In this document: piece after piece, positions 43,285-52,193 of the stretch
Layout of the letters: every line of letters begins with the position of its first letter
Numbering within the stretch: position 1 is the first letter of the stretch
DNA from: Deltaproteobacteria bacterium
GTDB taxonomy: Bacteria > Myxococcota_A > Polyangia > Polyangiales > Polyangiaceae
DNA length: 64,000 nt
Direction of reading: 5' to 3'
Assembly: GCA_003235365.1 (NCBI GenBank)
Contig: QJWJ01000513.1
Span: forward strand, 1-64,000
Notes under the pieces: model-generated
What the model saw: the letters and a program-made list of their open reading frames with translations, nothing else
Databases searched by the model: none
Told to the model about the DNA's origin: nothing
Translations under genes and position numbers: made by a program

Positions 43285-44660
43285 CGGTGCGCGAGCGTAG
43301 CACGCGCAGTCTCGACGTATGCTCCTTGCGGGAAGCGCTTGATGTACTCGCGGGCGAGCCGCCGTGCCGCCCCGCTGGTCGAGCCGTGCAGCCGCCGAGT
43401 GACCACCAACTTACGCCCGAATGCTTCGGCTACGAACGCACCTCGGGGCGCTTCGCTTAAGTAAGTGTCGAGCCAGCGAATGGCGTCACCGGAGTGACCC
43501 GACTGTTCCTTGATGCGGGCCAAGAAGAACGCAGCACGACTGGCGTGGCTCGAGCCCGGGAACCGACCTCGCAGCTTGAGCCAACTCTGCTCGGCGAGAC
43601 GACTGTCTCCCGTGTAGGTCGCCGCCTGGGCCAACGCCGCGACCTCCCCAGCCGCGACGCTCTGGAGCGAGCGAGTCAGCCCACGCGCCTTCGCCTCCTG
43701 GACGACCTCGCTGAACTTGCCCTTGGCCAACAATTGACTCCACACCTGCGATGGGCGTGCATGCGACGGCTCTGCGGTCGGGGCCTTGGAACCGGTGGGA
43801 GGCAGCGATTCGTTGGCGACGCGCTTTCGTGTTTCGATGTCGTTCGTCGTCGGGGCGAGTTCGGAAGGTTCGGTCTCCGCAGGAGCTACCGGCTCGGGCA
43901 ACCAGCTCGGTGCGGTCGCGGGCGCGGTCGCAGGGAGCGTCAAGTTCTCACCCTTGCGCAGTACCCATCGCTTCTGCTCCGGACCGATGACGTTGACTTC
44001 GCCCTCGCGCATCGACAGCGAGAGCCCGGCCCCACTCCAGCTCAAGTCGAAGGCCGTGCCGACGACGCGTACCTCGTACGGGCCGGCGAAGAACGACCAC
44101 TTGGTGCTATCGGCATGGTGCACCTCGGCAGATAGCTTGCCTTCGTTGATTCTCGTCCATGCGCTATGTTCACCCAGAACGTTGACCGTTACTGCAGAAT
44201 GCGCCTCGATCTCCACCTTGCTACCATCGGAGAAGTCGAGTGCCGCACCAAATTCGCCCGTCTTGACCCAGCCGTCGTCGAACTCGACGCCCAGAACTGG
44301 CTCCGTGCCGCGCAGCTCGTAGGTCAAGGGTGCGGGCGGACGCCAGATCAGGTTCGGAACGACGACCAACGCAACGGCGACGCAACACACTGCCCCGGCG
44401 AGCGCCACTCGTCCCGGCCAGCCCACGCGCAATATCCACGGCTGTCGACGCAGGCGCTCGTGCCACTTGCCGCGGACGCGTCGCCAGTCGTTCTCGCGAG
44501 TCAGTCGTGCGCGATCCATCGAATGTTGGTTCGACAAATTCTGAAAGACTCGAGCGATCTGTTCCTCGCTCGGTACCTGGTGGTGCGTCGGCGCCACACC
44601 CGACGGTCGAGAACCGTCCACGGAGGCGCTGGGCATCGAGCTACGGGGGCGCCGGAACAT
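43281..44660 (-). CDS. FecR-domain protein with TPR-like C-terminus
   Basis: FecR proteins relay envelope signals to ECF sigma factors. A cytoplasmic N-terminus of about 85 residues contains a predicted sigma-binding helix. One membrane span (about 87-105, VALAGAVCCVAVALVVVPN) follows. The FecR domain (about 125-245) has GVEFDDGWVKTGEFGAALDFSDGSKVEIEAHSAV and VVGTAFDLSW blocks. A linker leads to about 150 residues of TPR-like repeats (SRLAEQSWLKLRGRFPGSSHASRAAFFLARI). The start overlaps the sigma gene stop by one base (TGATG). A FecR with C-terminal TPRs is a common myxobacterial design. The signal sensed is unknown, and no TonB receptor is beside it. Confidence 0.9.
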   Translation of the reverse strand: MFRRPRSSMPSASVDGSRPSGVAPTHHQVPSEEQIARVFQNLSNQHSMDRARLTRENDWRRVRGKWHERLRRQPWILRVGWPGRVALAGAVCCVAVALVVVPNLIWRPPAPLTYELRGTEPVLGVEFDDGWVKTGEFGAALDFSDGSKVEIEAHSAVTVNVLGEHSAWTRINEGKLSAEVHHADSTKWSFFAGPYEVRVVGTAFDLSWSGAGLSLSMREGEVNVIGPEQKRWVLRKGENLTLPATAPATAPSWLPEPVAPAETEPSELAPTTNDIETRKRVANESLPPTGSKAPTAEPSHARPSQVWSQLLAKGKFSEVVQEAKARGLTRSLQSVAAGEVAALAQAATYTGDSRLAEQSWLKLRGRFPGSSHASRAAFFLARIKEQSGHSGDAIRWLDTYLSEAPRGAFVAEAFGRKLVVTRRLHGSTSGAARRLAREYIKRFPQGAYVETARATLAHR

Positions 44661-45277
44661 CAGTGCGTCCTCTCCAAGATGTAGTCGCAGAGCAGGGCAT
44701 TGCGACCGACTCGCTTCATCACGTGTTCGGTGGCGCGACGCGTCCAGCGCAAGGCCGTCGACTCCGAAATGTTCAAGACTTCTGCGATTTCCACGAACGC
44801 CATGCCTTCGAGGCTGCGCAGCAGGAACGCCGAGCGCTCGTCGCCATCCAGCTCTTCGAGAATGCGACTGAGTTGAATCAACGCTGCTTTTGCCTTTGGG
44901 TCGTCATTGCCGGCCCGGCGATCCAGTTCTTCCTCTTTGCCCATGAGCTTGTAGAGCAGCGCCATCCGCTTGCGCCGGCGTATCTCGTGCCGGATCCGAT
45001 TCATGGTGATTGAGACCAAGTAGCTCCTCACCTTTGCGGAGGCGCGGATGCGGTGGGCACTTTCAAAAAAACTCAGAAAGATGTCGTCGAGCAGCTCTTC
45101 GACCTCAGTATTCGGCCCTAGGGCCTTCAGAATCAGTCGGTGGACGAGCGGGTGGTACTCGACGAACGCCTCGCGCTGCCAGTCTGGGTCGTTATTTGCA
45201 ATCTTGGCGAACAGCGATTCTTCGAGTCCCCCTGCCGGGGCGGTCGTACGGGTCGCTGGTCGCTGCGGAGGAGACAT
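44660..45277 (-). CDS. ECF sigma factor of a FecR operon
   Basis: A sigma-70 family regulator of about 205 residues. Region 2 (about 35-100) has PLVHRLILKALGPNTEVEELLDDIFLSFFE and VRSYLVSITMNRIRHEIRRRKR. Region 4 (about 140-190) has LDGDERSAFLLRSLEGMAFVEIAEVLNISESTALRWTRRA. The gene is first in a tightly coupled operon: sigma, FecR/TPR protein and surface protein overlap by one to four bases. A divergent lipoprotein gene starts 172 bp away, so this gap may hold a promoter that the sigma factor itself recognises. The N-terminal Pro/Thr/Ala-rich residues are variable. Confidence 0.9.
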   Translation of the reverse strand: MSPPQRPATRTTAPAGGLEESLFAKIANNDPDWQREAFVEYHPLVHRLILKALGPNTEVEELLDDIFLSFFESAHRIRASAKVRSYLVSITMNRIRHEIRRRKRMALLYKLMGKEEELDRRAGNDDPKAKAALIQLSRILEELDGDERSAFLLRSLEGMAFVEIAEVLNISESTALRWTRRATEHVMKRVGRNALLCDYILERTH

Positions 45278-45449
45278 GGGCGGCAGGGCTGGAGTGTACG
45301 CTGGTTACCGGCGTTTGGCGATGCGCAGCATCCCGAAAGGAGGCGGCTGGATAATTCGCTTCAAACCAGTACCTACGGGCACGGGCCATGAGGCACTGAG
45401 AACGCGGCCTTGCAGGTTGCTCGCAGAACTGTACGCTCGCTCGAAGACG

Positions 45450-46241
45450 ATGTCCCATCCTGTTCGTGTCGTCGCCCTGTCACGGTGGAGCTGTGCGCTT
45501 GGGAGCTGCTGTCTCGGGCTAACGGGATGTGGCACTTCGGAGGTGGACGTCATCGTTCGACGCACCGTCACAGCCGACCCGGTCAGCGTCTCGTCGGCGC
45601 CAGCGCCTGTCGAGACCTTTCCGGATGCGACGACCTCCCAGCCGGAGGTCGGTCCGCCACCGCCGCCGCCGCCGTCCCCATCGTCCGTGCCGGAGCCGGA
45701 GCCGGAGCCGGAACCCGAGCCCCCTCCCAGCCCCGTGCTGATGCTCGATGCGGGAGTGGCCAGTCTGCCAGACGCCAGTCCTTGTGGTTTGGATTCGGTG
45801 GCGTTGGTCAATCCCTACCGCTTTTCTCTCAAGGACGGGCGGTGCATCGAACCTGGTCCTGCCGGATTGCCGCAGGGCTGGAGCGCAACGGTAACCTTCG
45901 ACTGCGATGACGGTGACTCCTTGTGGCAGCTGGTGCGGGGCCGGAGCGGAAGTTTCGAGATTCGCCACACACGGTGGATCCTCAACATGGAGGTGTTGTA
46001 CGCGGGTACCGAGGTGGGGACGGAGGTCATGGTTTTCCCGCCGAACGATTTCGCCAATCAGCGCTTTCTATTCCGGGAGCGCGGTGAAGGCGTTGCCGAG
46101 ATCTCTCCTTTACACGCACCCGAGCGATGCCTGTCGGCGAGCTTTTCCGGTCGAATCCAGTTGGCCGAGTGTGAGCCCGACGCGCCTAACCAAGAATGGC
46201 TGATCGAAGCAGAGGACTGCGACACTCGAGGAGCCCCGTGA
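45450..46241 (+). CDS. Ricin-type beta-trefoil lipoprotein
   Basis: A predicted lipoprotein. The signal MSHPVRVVALSRW... ends with GLTGCG, giving the lipidated cysteine. A linker of about 80 residues has a Pro run and an alternating Pro-Glu stretch (PEPEPEPEPEP, encoded by GAGCCG repeats near 45690-45725). The C-terminal 140 residues (VNPYRFSLKDGRCIEP to NQEWLIEAED) look like a ricin-B/RICIN lectin fold: GRCIE near the start, APERCLSASFSGRIQLAEC and QEWLI at the end are typical QxW-type repeats. It probably displays a carbohydrate-binding domain at the surface. It is divergent from the ECF sigma gene. Confidence 0.75.
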   Translation: MSHPVRVVALSRWSCALGSCCLGLTGCGTSEVDVIVRRTVTADPVSVSSAPAPVETFPDATTSQPEVGPPPPPPPSPSSVPEPEPEPEPEPPPSPVLMLDAGVASLPDASPCGLDSVALVNPYRFSLKDGRCIEPGPAGLPQGWSATVTFDCDDGDSLWQLVRGRSGSFEIRHTRWILNMEVLYAGTEVGTEVMVFPPNDFANQRFLFRERGEGVAEISPLHAPERCLSASFSGRIQLAECEPDAPNQEWLIEAEDCDTRGAP

Positions 46242-46259
46242 ACCCGACGCGCGCGGCGG

Positions 46260-47030
46260 TCATCGGCTGGGGGATGGCCGCGCCGTAGGGGACTCGCTCG
46301 TCCCACTCCAGCGTCGCTCTGAGCGCCCCGGACCCCAACGTCGCTCGCGCTCCTCTTGCATGATCTGTTGGTAGGCGTTCAGTTGATCGGGGGCCAACAC
46401 TTTGCCGAGGCGCTCTTCGGTTTGCGAGCGCACGGCGGCGATACGCTCCGCCCACTCTTGCCGACTCACCGGTCTCGGGGTGCCGGGATCGTCCGAACCG
46501 CGCAATTCCCTGAACCGGCTCATTTGCTCGGTGAGGATCGTGCGGACTTCGCCGCGCTGGGCCTGGTCCAGCTTCAGTTCTTCGGTGAGCATCTCGGTTT
46601 GTCGCTCCGCGCGTTCGATACCTCGCTGTTGCTGCCGAACCCGTCGCTCTTCTTCGCGCTCCCACTCGGCACGGTCGAGGACGGTTCGTACTGCCAACTC
46701 GAATGCCGGATCCTCGGCATCGACGATGCGTTTCGGTTTCGCGTCTGGGGATTCTTCTTCGGAGTCACCCAGCGCCTTGGCGTAGTCCACCAGCGCTCGT
46801 CGCGATAGGAGGTCGCGTCGCAGATTACTCAGCTGATCCTCGAGGTGGTCGAGCCGTTCGCCGGTCGAGTCGTCCTGCTCAGTCGGGACGTCCTTGGGTC
46901 GTTCAGGCGGAGCCTGTACGGCGGGGGGAGGGGTCTTGGCCGAGCCGGCGAGCAACCACACCACGCCACCCCCGCACGCACCACCCAAAACCGCAGCCAC
47001 GGCGAGGCCTGTCAACGAGTTCGACGTCAT
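46260..47030 (-). CDS. Membrane-anchored Spy/CpxP-like helical protein
   Basis: The N-terminus contains one membrane segment (about 7-28, GLAVAAVLGGACGGGVVWLLAG) and then a Pro-rich linker. The remainder is highly charged and helical, with heptad-like patterns (GERLDHLEDQLSNLRRDLL; ERAERQTEMLTEELKLDQAQRGEVRTILTEQMSRFREL). The L-T-x-x-Q-type stretch and later VLAPDQLNAYQQIMQEE resemble LTxxQ motifs of Spy/CpxP and periplasmic metal-sensing proteins. I suggest, without strong evidence, an envelope chaperone or stress role. It is 18 bp convergent with the ricin-type gene and 87 bp downstream of the COG3014 gene on the same strand. Confidence 0.65.
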   Translation of the reverse strand: MTSNSLTGLAVAAVLGGACGGGVVWLLAGSAKTPPPAVQAPPERPKDVPTEQDDSTGERLDHLEDQLSNLRRDLLSRRALVDYAKALGDSEEESPDAKPKRIVDAEDPAFELAVRTVLDRAEWEREEERRVRQQQRGIERAERQTEMLTEELKLDQAQRGEVRTILTEQMSRFRELRGSDDPGTPRPVSRQEWAERIAAVRSQTEERLGKVLAPDQLNAYQQIMQEERERRWGPGRSERRWSGTSESPTARPSPSR

Positions 47031-47117
47031 GCCGAGAGTGTTTGCGTCGCGGCACGGGTCGTCAAGCCGCCCGTCTGAAACGCCTGCCCGCGACGCTCTG
47101 GCTGTGGCCGCCGCGAT

Positions 47118-48461
47118 TCAGCGAAGCACGGTCAAGTTCAGTGCCGCCCAGCCGCGTGGCGCCAGCTCGAGCTTCCGTTCGATGACCTGGCCTCGCGCTG
47201 CCAAACGTACCGTGTGCGTACCCGCGGGAACGCGCACGCGCCCCAGAGCGATACGACCGGGGAGCGTCGACCAGCTGCGCGTATCTGGCGTATCCGCCGC
47301 CGTCATGGTTGCCTGTGTGGCCAGATTCAGCAGTAACCCGACACCGCCTTCTCCACCGGCCTTCTCTGCAGCCTTGCCCGCCAATACCCGAGAAATCATT
47401 CGTACGATTGCCGAAGCGATGACCGCGCCCTTGCCGCGGTTCCAAGCTTCGACGGTGAGCCTATCCACCGGTACGCCGTCGAGGGGCTGCCCCTTGGCGT
47501 TCAGGGAGAACTCCGGCGCGCCCGGGTAGCGCTTGGGGCGCTCGAGCTCGGGGAAGTTGACCCACGTCACCAGGCCCTGTGCAGCCATTCGGTTGGCTTG
47601 GTCGCGGTCGGCGTGGCTGAGTGATCCGCTAGCGTAGGTCAGCGCGAGACCGATCGGCACACGCTTGGCGACCTTGGCCGGCACTCGACCGAAACTGATG
47701 ACCACGAGCACCTCGGCGTCGTCGTTTGCCTCGGCGGGTGGGGTTGCATCGCCGGAATCGATGAGCTTCGTCAAGCGCGGGGTGCGATACGAACTGGACG
47801 CCGCCAGGCGCCGCACGACCGGGTCCAGCGTGACGAACTCCCCCGATGCCAACGCTTCGTCGTAGTAGCGCATGGCCGACTGCGCGTCCCCGCTCTTTTC
47901 GAAGATGAACCCAGCGAGATAGCTGCCGGGACCCAACAGCCCTTCCTTTTCGGTCTCCGACTCGCTCAGGTACTTTTGCATCACTGCGAAGCGCCGCGCT
48001 TCGACCCGAGCACCGCTCAAGTCACCCCGAGCGAGGTAGTTCACCATGTTCATGGTGTTGATCATGAGCTTCTCGTAGGGCGGGCTCTTGTAGGGTCCCG
48101 TGTCGTCGCTGAACAGGTAGCGACCGATCTCGTCGGTGGTGCTCCGCGAGAAGTCCAGCATCTCTACCTGCTTGTCGGCAGTTTGCAGGTCGCGGGCGCT
48201 CAGCTCGTATTCTCCCAGCTGCTGAAGAACGACGGATCGGTCCAACAGCAGTAGCGCGTTGTCTCCGCTGGTGTCTTTCGGCAACTCCTTTTCCGAATCG
48301 ACCTCGAGCAGCTCGTTGTACAGCTCGACGGCGTGCTTGGGCCGACTTGCATCCAGTGCGCTTCGAGCGTCTTGGGTCCTGGCGGAGTGGCCCGCGCAGC
48401 CTACTACCAGCGCGAGCACACACAGGGCCAGCAGTGGACCGACGCGTGGCTGGCGTCGCAT
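47118..48461 (-). CDS. COG3014-family lipoprotein
   Basis: A predicted lipoprotein of 447 residues. From the ATG at 48461 a signal with lipobox ALVVGCAG is seen. An N-terminal TPR-like part (about 30-180; AVELYNELLEVD, YLARGDLSGARVEARRF) precedes a second region with VLVVISFGRVPAKVAKRVPIGLAL and AIVRMISRVLAGKAAEK. The C-terminal SWSTLPGRIALGRVRVPAGTHTVRL resembles the COG3014 family often found beside lpoB genes. The role is probably envelope biogenesis. The exact function is unknown. It follows lpoB by 131 bp on the same strand. Confidence 0.78.
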   Translation of the reverse strand: MRRQPRVGPLLALCVLALVVGCAGHSARTQDARSALDASRPKHAVELYNELLEVDSEKELPKDTSGDNALLLLDRSVVLQQLGEYELSARDLQTADKQVEMLDFSRSTTDEIGRYLFSDDTGPYKSPPYEKLMINTMNMVNYLARGDLSGARVEARRFAVMQKYLSESETEKEGLLGPGSYLAGFIFEKSGDAQSAMRYYDEALASGEFVTLDPVVRRLAASSSYRTPRLTKLIDSGDATPPAEANDDAEVLVVISFGRVPAKVAKRVPIGLALTYASGSLSHADRDQANRMAAQGLVTWVNFPELERPKRYPGAPEFSLNAKGQPLDGVPVDRLTVEAWNRGKGAVIASAIVRMISRVLAGKAAEKAGGEGGVGLLLNLATQATMTAADTPDTRSWSTLPGRIALGRVRVPAGTHTVRLAARGQVIERKLELAPRGWAALNLTVLR

Positions 48462-48592
48462 CAGCGCTCGATGCTGGCGCGTGGGGGCAGCGGGCGCTGT
48501 TGGAGCCGAGGAGAACGCAAGGAGCGTCACGGTGCGGAGCATGGCACGTCTGAACGATTGCTGGCTGCGAAGTGCGTCGATCTGTGGCCGAC

Positions 48593-49198
48593 TCAGTTCA
48601 CCAATGCCTTGGTGACGCTCGTCTTGTTCTGCCAGATGATGTCACTGGTGGCGGCTTCGAGCACGCGCATGAACAAGAAGTACTGAACGCGACGCTCACC
48701 GGACTGGCGCTCGTCGACCGTATACACTTTGCCCGTCACGAAGTACCGCGCGCCGACCTGCTGGCCCCAGTCCGCAACCTGGCTTTGGTCGAACGCGTCC
48801 GACTGTTGGGCGCGAACCTTCTCCATGAGCTCGGGCTGGTCTTCAGCGCTGATGACTCGGACGTGCCCGGCATTCACCAACGACGTTTCGATGTCGCTGA
48901 TCAACGCGCTGAGCGCTCCTTCGATGTGTTCACTCGTCTCGTTCTTGATCGACAGGACAGCGACGGTGGGACGATTTTCGCTCTCCCACCTCTTGACCGC
49001 GGCGGATGACTGCAGAGCGTCGAGGTTGATCTGCAGCATTCGCTGCAGGTCTTTGCGATCGAGGCCGGTGCCCATGGCTTCATCGTCCAGACCGGCGACA
49101 TCGCTGCCGCGTACGGCTTTGGGGCCGCAGCCGGCGGCCACGGTGCACACGGCAAGCATCCAAGGGGCCAATCGAGCCATAAGTCGTCCAGTTCCCAT
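48593..49198 (-). CDS. Penicillin-binding protein activator LpoB-like lipoprotein
   Basis: LpoB is an outer-membrane lipoprotein that reaches through the wall to activate a bifunctional PBP. From the ATG at 49198, with AAAGGA upstream, the signal ends VCTVAAGCG. The mature domain shows PTVAVLSIKNETSEHIEGALSALISDIE, AGHVRVIS and the end VQYFLFMRVLEAATSDIIWQNKTSVTKALV, matching the LpoB/PF13036 pattern. The 201-residue length is close to the E. coli protein. The COG3014 gene follows. The cognate PBP gene is not in the window. The frame upstream of 49198 is open but unlike a signal. Confidence 0.86.
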   Translation of the reverse strand: MGTGRLMARLAPWMLAVCTVAAGCGPKAVRGSDVAGLDDEAMGTGLDRKDLQRMLQINLDALQSSAAVKRWESENRPTVAVLSIKNETSEHIEGALSALISDIETSLVNAGHVRVISAEDQPELMEKVRAQQSDAFDQSQVADWGQQVGARYFVTGKVYTVDERQSGERRVQYFLFMRVLEAATSDIIWQNKTSVTKALVN

Positions 49199-49637
49199 AG
49201 TGGTCCTTTCCCGTTTTGGTGAGCAAAACCTTGGGGCTTTCTGGCGCGCAAAGCAAGGGGTCAGCGCCCCAGATCGCCGCGTCTCGACGTGGCGACGCAT
49301 CATCCGTGTGAATTGCGCAACGACTGCGTCGCTACCCTGAATAAGCATCGCGGCGGTTGCGTCCAACGACGGCGGGAGCTCGTATCGACACCTTCGGATC
49401 GACAGCCCGTTCCCGTTTCGAGTCTTCGTCGGCGCGACGCCTCGCCGGGGGGCGATGATGCGGATGGGCCGTGTCCTCGCTCGCGCGTTGAGCGACGCAG
49501 CGAGGACTGCCCCGACGGCTTGGCAACGCGCTCGACCCCGTGCTCGTGTCGGCCCCCGTTGCCGAGGGCCGCCGCGCTACTTGTACTGCTACCGAGTCCC
49601 GCGTTCTGCTCGGGGGTCGATGTGTGCGAGGTCCGTT
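49199..49637. other. Intergenic region between lpoB and jag
   Basis: The lpoB ribosome binding site is at the left end. Otherwise these 439 bases hold no gene I can support. Weak 5-bp CCGAG/CTCGG arms near 49593-49614 could be the end of the jag operon. mnmE, which often follows jag, is absent. Confidence 0.4.
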
Positions 49638-50339
49638 TCAGGCGCCCGAACGGCGTACGGGAATGATCTGGACTCGCCGATCCTCGCCTTCACCCTCGCT
49701 CTTGGTGATCACACCGTCGAACTTCGCCAACGCGAGGTGAACGAGACGTCGGTCCCGCGGAGGCATGGGCTCGAAGGTGATGATCTTCCCATCGTTGACG
49801 GCCTGCTTGCCGAGCCGTTTGGCCATCGCGGCGAGCGAGTTGTCGCGCCGGCTGCGGTAGCCTTCGGCATCGACGGTGACGTAGCGACGCTCTTCGCCGG
49901 GGCGGTTGAGCGCACGGTTTGCGAGGAACTGGAGCGCACCGAGCACCTGGCCGCGCTTGCCGATGATCCTCGCCGCATCCTGTCCCGTCACTTCGAGGCG
50001 AATGTCGCGGCTGTCGGGGTCTTTGGGCTCACGCAAATGCACGGCGCAGCGCAGCTGCATGTTCTCAATCACTTCGTCGACGAACTCGAGCGCCCGCCGA
50101 GATTGCTCGTCAGGTGGTTCGATACTGCGCTCACGACGGCGACTGCGGCCGCGGCGTCGGCGATCCGAGTGCTGTGTCTCTTGGGCAGCCTCGACTTGCC
50201 CGTCGTCGTCGTCATCCAGGTCATCGTCCTGGTCGTCATCATCATCATCGTCGTCATCGAAGTCGACGTCTTCGTCTTCGTCTAGCTCTTCATCCCCTTC
50301 GAGGTTTTCGTCGTCATCGATTGGGTTCGACTCGTTCAT
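49638..50339 (-). CDS. khpB: KH-R3H RNA-binding protein Jag/KhpB
   Basis: Jag/KhpB binds RNA and influences cell division and envelope synthesis in many bacteria. The N-terminal 50 residues are extremely acidic: after MNESNPIDDDENLEGDEELDE an almost pure Asp run occurs (about 25-48, encoded by GAT/GAC repeats at 50190-50270). A basic patch (DRRRRGRSRRRERS) follows. The KH domain has VTGQDAARIIGKRGQVLGALQFLANRAL, and the R3H domain has MPPRDRRLVHLALA. The N-terminal Jag_N domain is replaced by the acidic region. It lies 48 bp after yidC, the classic rpmH-rnpA-yidD-yidC-jag order. Confidence 0.93.
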   Translation of the reverse strand: MNESNPIDDDENLEGDEELDEDEDVDFDDDDDDDDDQDDDLDDDDDGQVEAAQETQHSDRRRRGRSRRRERSIEPPDEQSRRALEFVDEVIENMQLRCAVHLREPKDPDSRDIRLEVTGQDAARIIGKRGQVLGALQFLANRALNRPGEERRYVTVDAEGYRSRRDNSLAAMAKRLGKQAVNDGKIITFEPMPPRDRRLVHLALAKFDGVITKSEGEGEDRRVQIIPVRRSGA

Positions 50340-50387
50340 GGTCTGAGGCCTTTCTCGAGTGGAGGACCGAGTCCTCTGTCGTCTTGT

Positions 50388-52190
50388 TCAATTGCGGCGC
50401 CCTTTGGCGCGCTGCTTGTTTCCGGGTGCTGGTTCTTCGGAAACGGTCGCGACCGCCACGGAGCCGGGTTGCTGGCGCATGTGCCATTCGACGGCTTGCT
50501 GCTGGATGATTGCCAAGATGCTGTTGGTGAACATGTAAACACCTAGCCCGGAGGGCAGGAACAGCATGAACACGGTGAACATTGCAGGCATGAAGTACAT
50601 CATCATCTTGCGCTGTGCAGGATCACCCGTGAATGGCATCAGTTTCTGCTGCAAGAAGTAGGTGCCGCCAATGATGAACGGGAGGATGTAGTAGGGGTCA
50701 CGTTCGGACAGGTCGGGGAACCAGAGGAACGGGATGTTGTACAACTCCACTGCCGTTTGCAGCGTCGTGTACAGAGCAAACCAAACCGGCATCGTTGCCA
50801 GCTGCGGCAGACACCCCTTGACCTGATCGAAGGGGCTCATCCCGTGTTTGCGGAACAGCTCCATCTGCGCGACGCCCTTGGCGCGCATGTCGTCCTTGTA
50901 TTTCTCCGTCAGCGCGTCGAGCTCGGGCTTGAGTGCGCGCATCTTCACCATCGTGCGGATGCCCGGGATCGACAGCGGGAAGAGCAAGACGCGCGCGCAG
51001 ACCGTCAAGATGATGATCGCGACACCCCAGTTGGGCAGCACCGAGTGCACGTGAAGCAGGAAGCCCACGAGCACCTTGGCGATGACGGAGAAGAAGCCGA
51101 GATCGATCAGCTCCGAGAGATCACGTCCACTGTCGCCGGCAGCGTGCAGAATCTGCCGCTCCTTCGGACCAACGTAGGACAGGACCTTGTAGGTGGCGGT
51201 TTGGCCGGGCTCGAGAGTGCGACTCGGATAAGCCAATCGCGCTCGGTAGAACGCGCCGGGGCTCGGTCCACCGACGCCGCGCGGCTCGATCTGCGTCTGA
51301 CACACCGGTTGCGCTTCCGACTCGAGAGGAACGAGCGCGTGGGTGAAGTAGGCGTTCGAGACGGCGGTCACTGCAACCTTGCCGTCCGCTTGATACCAGA
51401 CGTAAGGAGCGGTTGCCGCAAAGCCCGGCTCTTCGGCGATTTCGTCCGGTTCGAAGTCGTGCGGTTTGAGACGCACGGCGTGTCCGTCGGTGCCGATGCA
51501 CTCGACGTCGGTGACGTAGGGACTGACACGGAACATGTGGGCGGCGACGGCCTCGTCGAGCCACCACGCCACGGTATCGACGGCGAATGCGTGTGACTTG
51601 GCGGCGCTCGCCTGGTTCTTGATCGAGGTGGTGATCTCGAGCTCGTAGGGGCGGTCCGTCGTTCTGACCAATTTGGTCAACTCGGCGTCGCCGTCGGAGT
51701 ACGTGAACAGGCACGAGCTGCCGTCGGTCTCGCCCAGCGTCCAGTCCACGGAATCGAATTGGACGTTCCAGTCGGTATTTTCGGAAACGTTGGGTGACGT
51801 GACGTTGCGGAACTGGGCGAAAAGCTGCTGCCGGTACTCGTGTGCGGTTCCCGGTTTCTGACCGCTCGCCGCGTTGGGATCGTGCTCGCTCGGCGTCCCC
51901 GGCTCGGTGCCGGGTTGGGGCGTCGTCGAGACGTCGTGCGGGACGCCGCCCTTCTCGTACTTGGACGACAGCAGTTCGAAGCGTTTGAGCGTCGCACCGC
52001 GGGTCGTCAGTTGCGCGCGGAACAGGTCCGTCTTGATCTCGCAGTACTGGTAGGGCGCACGCGGTTTGGGCTCGGTGGCAACCGGAACGACCCGCTGCTC
52101 CTGCGGTGCGGTCTCCTTGGAGTTGCCGAGCCACATGAACAGCAGCAAACCACTGAGGAAGATGAATCCGAATCTTAGAGTGGTTCCCAC
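50388..52190 (-). CDS. yidC: Membrane protein insertase YidC
   Basis: YidC inserts and folds inner-membrane proteins, alone or with SecYEG. It has an N-terminal signal-anchor (about 7-21, FGFIFLSGLLLFMWLG), a large periplasmic P1 domain (about 45-340), and the conserved five-helix insertase core. The core includes NWGVAIIILTVCARVLLFPLS with the conserved arginine of the hydrophilic groove, GCLPQLATMPVWFALYTTLQT, and MMMYFMPAMFTVFMLFLPSGLGVYMFTNSILAI. The C-terminal tail is basic (GNKQRAKGRRN), as needed for ribosome contact. The 600-residue length is normal for Gram-negatives. It starts 3 bases after the yidD stop. Confidence 0.97.
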   Translation of the reverse strand: MGTTLRFGFIFLSGLLLFMWLGNSKETAPQEQRVVPVATEPKPRAPYQYCEIKTDLFRAQLTTRGATLKRFELLSSKYEKGGVPHDVSTTPQPGTEPGTPSEHDPNAASGQKPGTAHEYRQQLFAQFRNVTSPNVSENTDWNVQFDSVDWTLGETDGSSCLFTYSDGDAELTKLVRTTDRPYELEITTSIKNQASAAKSHAFAVDTVAWWLDEAVAAHMFRVSPYVTDVECIGTDGHAVRLKPHDFEPDEIAEEPGFAATAPYVWYQADGKVAVTAVSNAYFTHALVPLESEAQPVCQTQIEPRGVGGPSPGAFYRARLAYPSRTLEPGQTATYKVLSYVGPKERQILHAAGDSGRDLSELIDLGFFSVIAKVLVGFLLHVHSVLPNWGVAIIILTVCARVLLFPLSIPGIRTMVKMRALKPELDALTEKYKDDMRAKGVAQMELFRKHGMSPFDQVKGCLPQLATMPVWFALYTTLQTAVELYNIPFLWFPDLSERDPYYILPFIIGGTYFLQQKLMPFTGDPAQRKMMMYFMPAMFTVFMLFLPSGLGVYMFTNSILAIIQQQAVEWHMRQQPGSVAVATVSEEPAPGNKQRAKGRRN

Positions 52191-52193
52191 TGC

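Noticed and set aside
49455-50285. 276-codon plus-strand frame opposite khpB
   Set aside because: It is a shadow of the khpB Asp run and KH domain on the other strand, with a Val/Ile-rich end from GTC/ATC repeats.
50190-50330. CRISPR-like or minisatellite repeat
   Set aside because: The repetition is of Asp codons inside khpB, with no spacers of uniform length. The same holds for 101-220 in infC.
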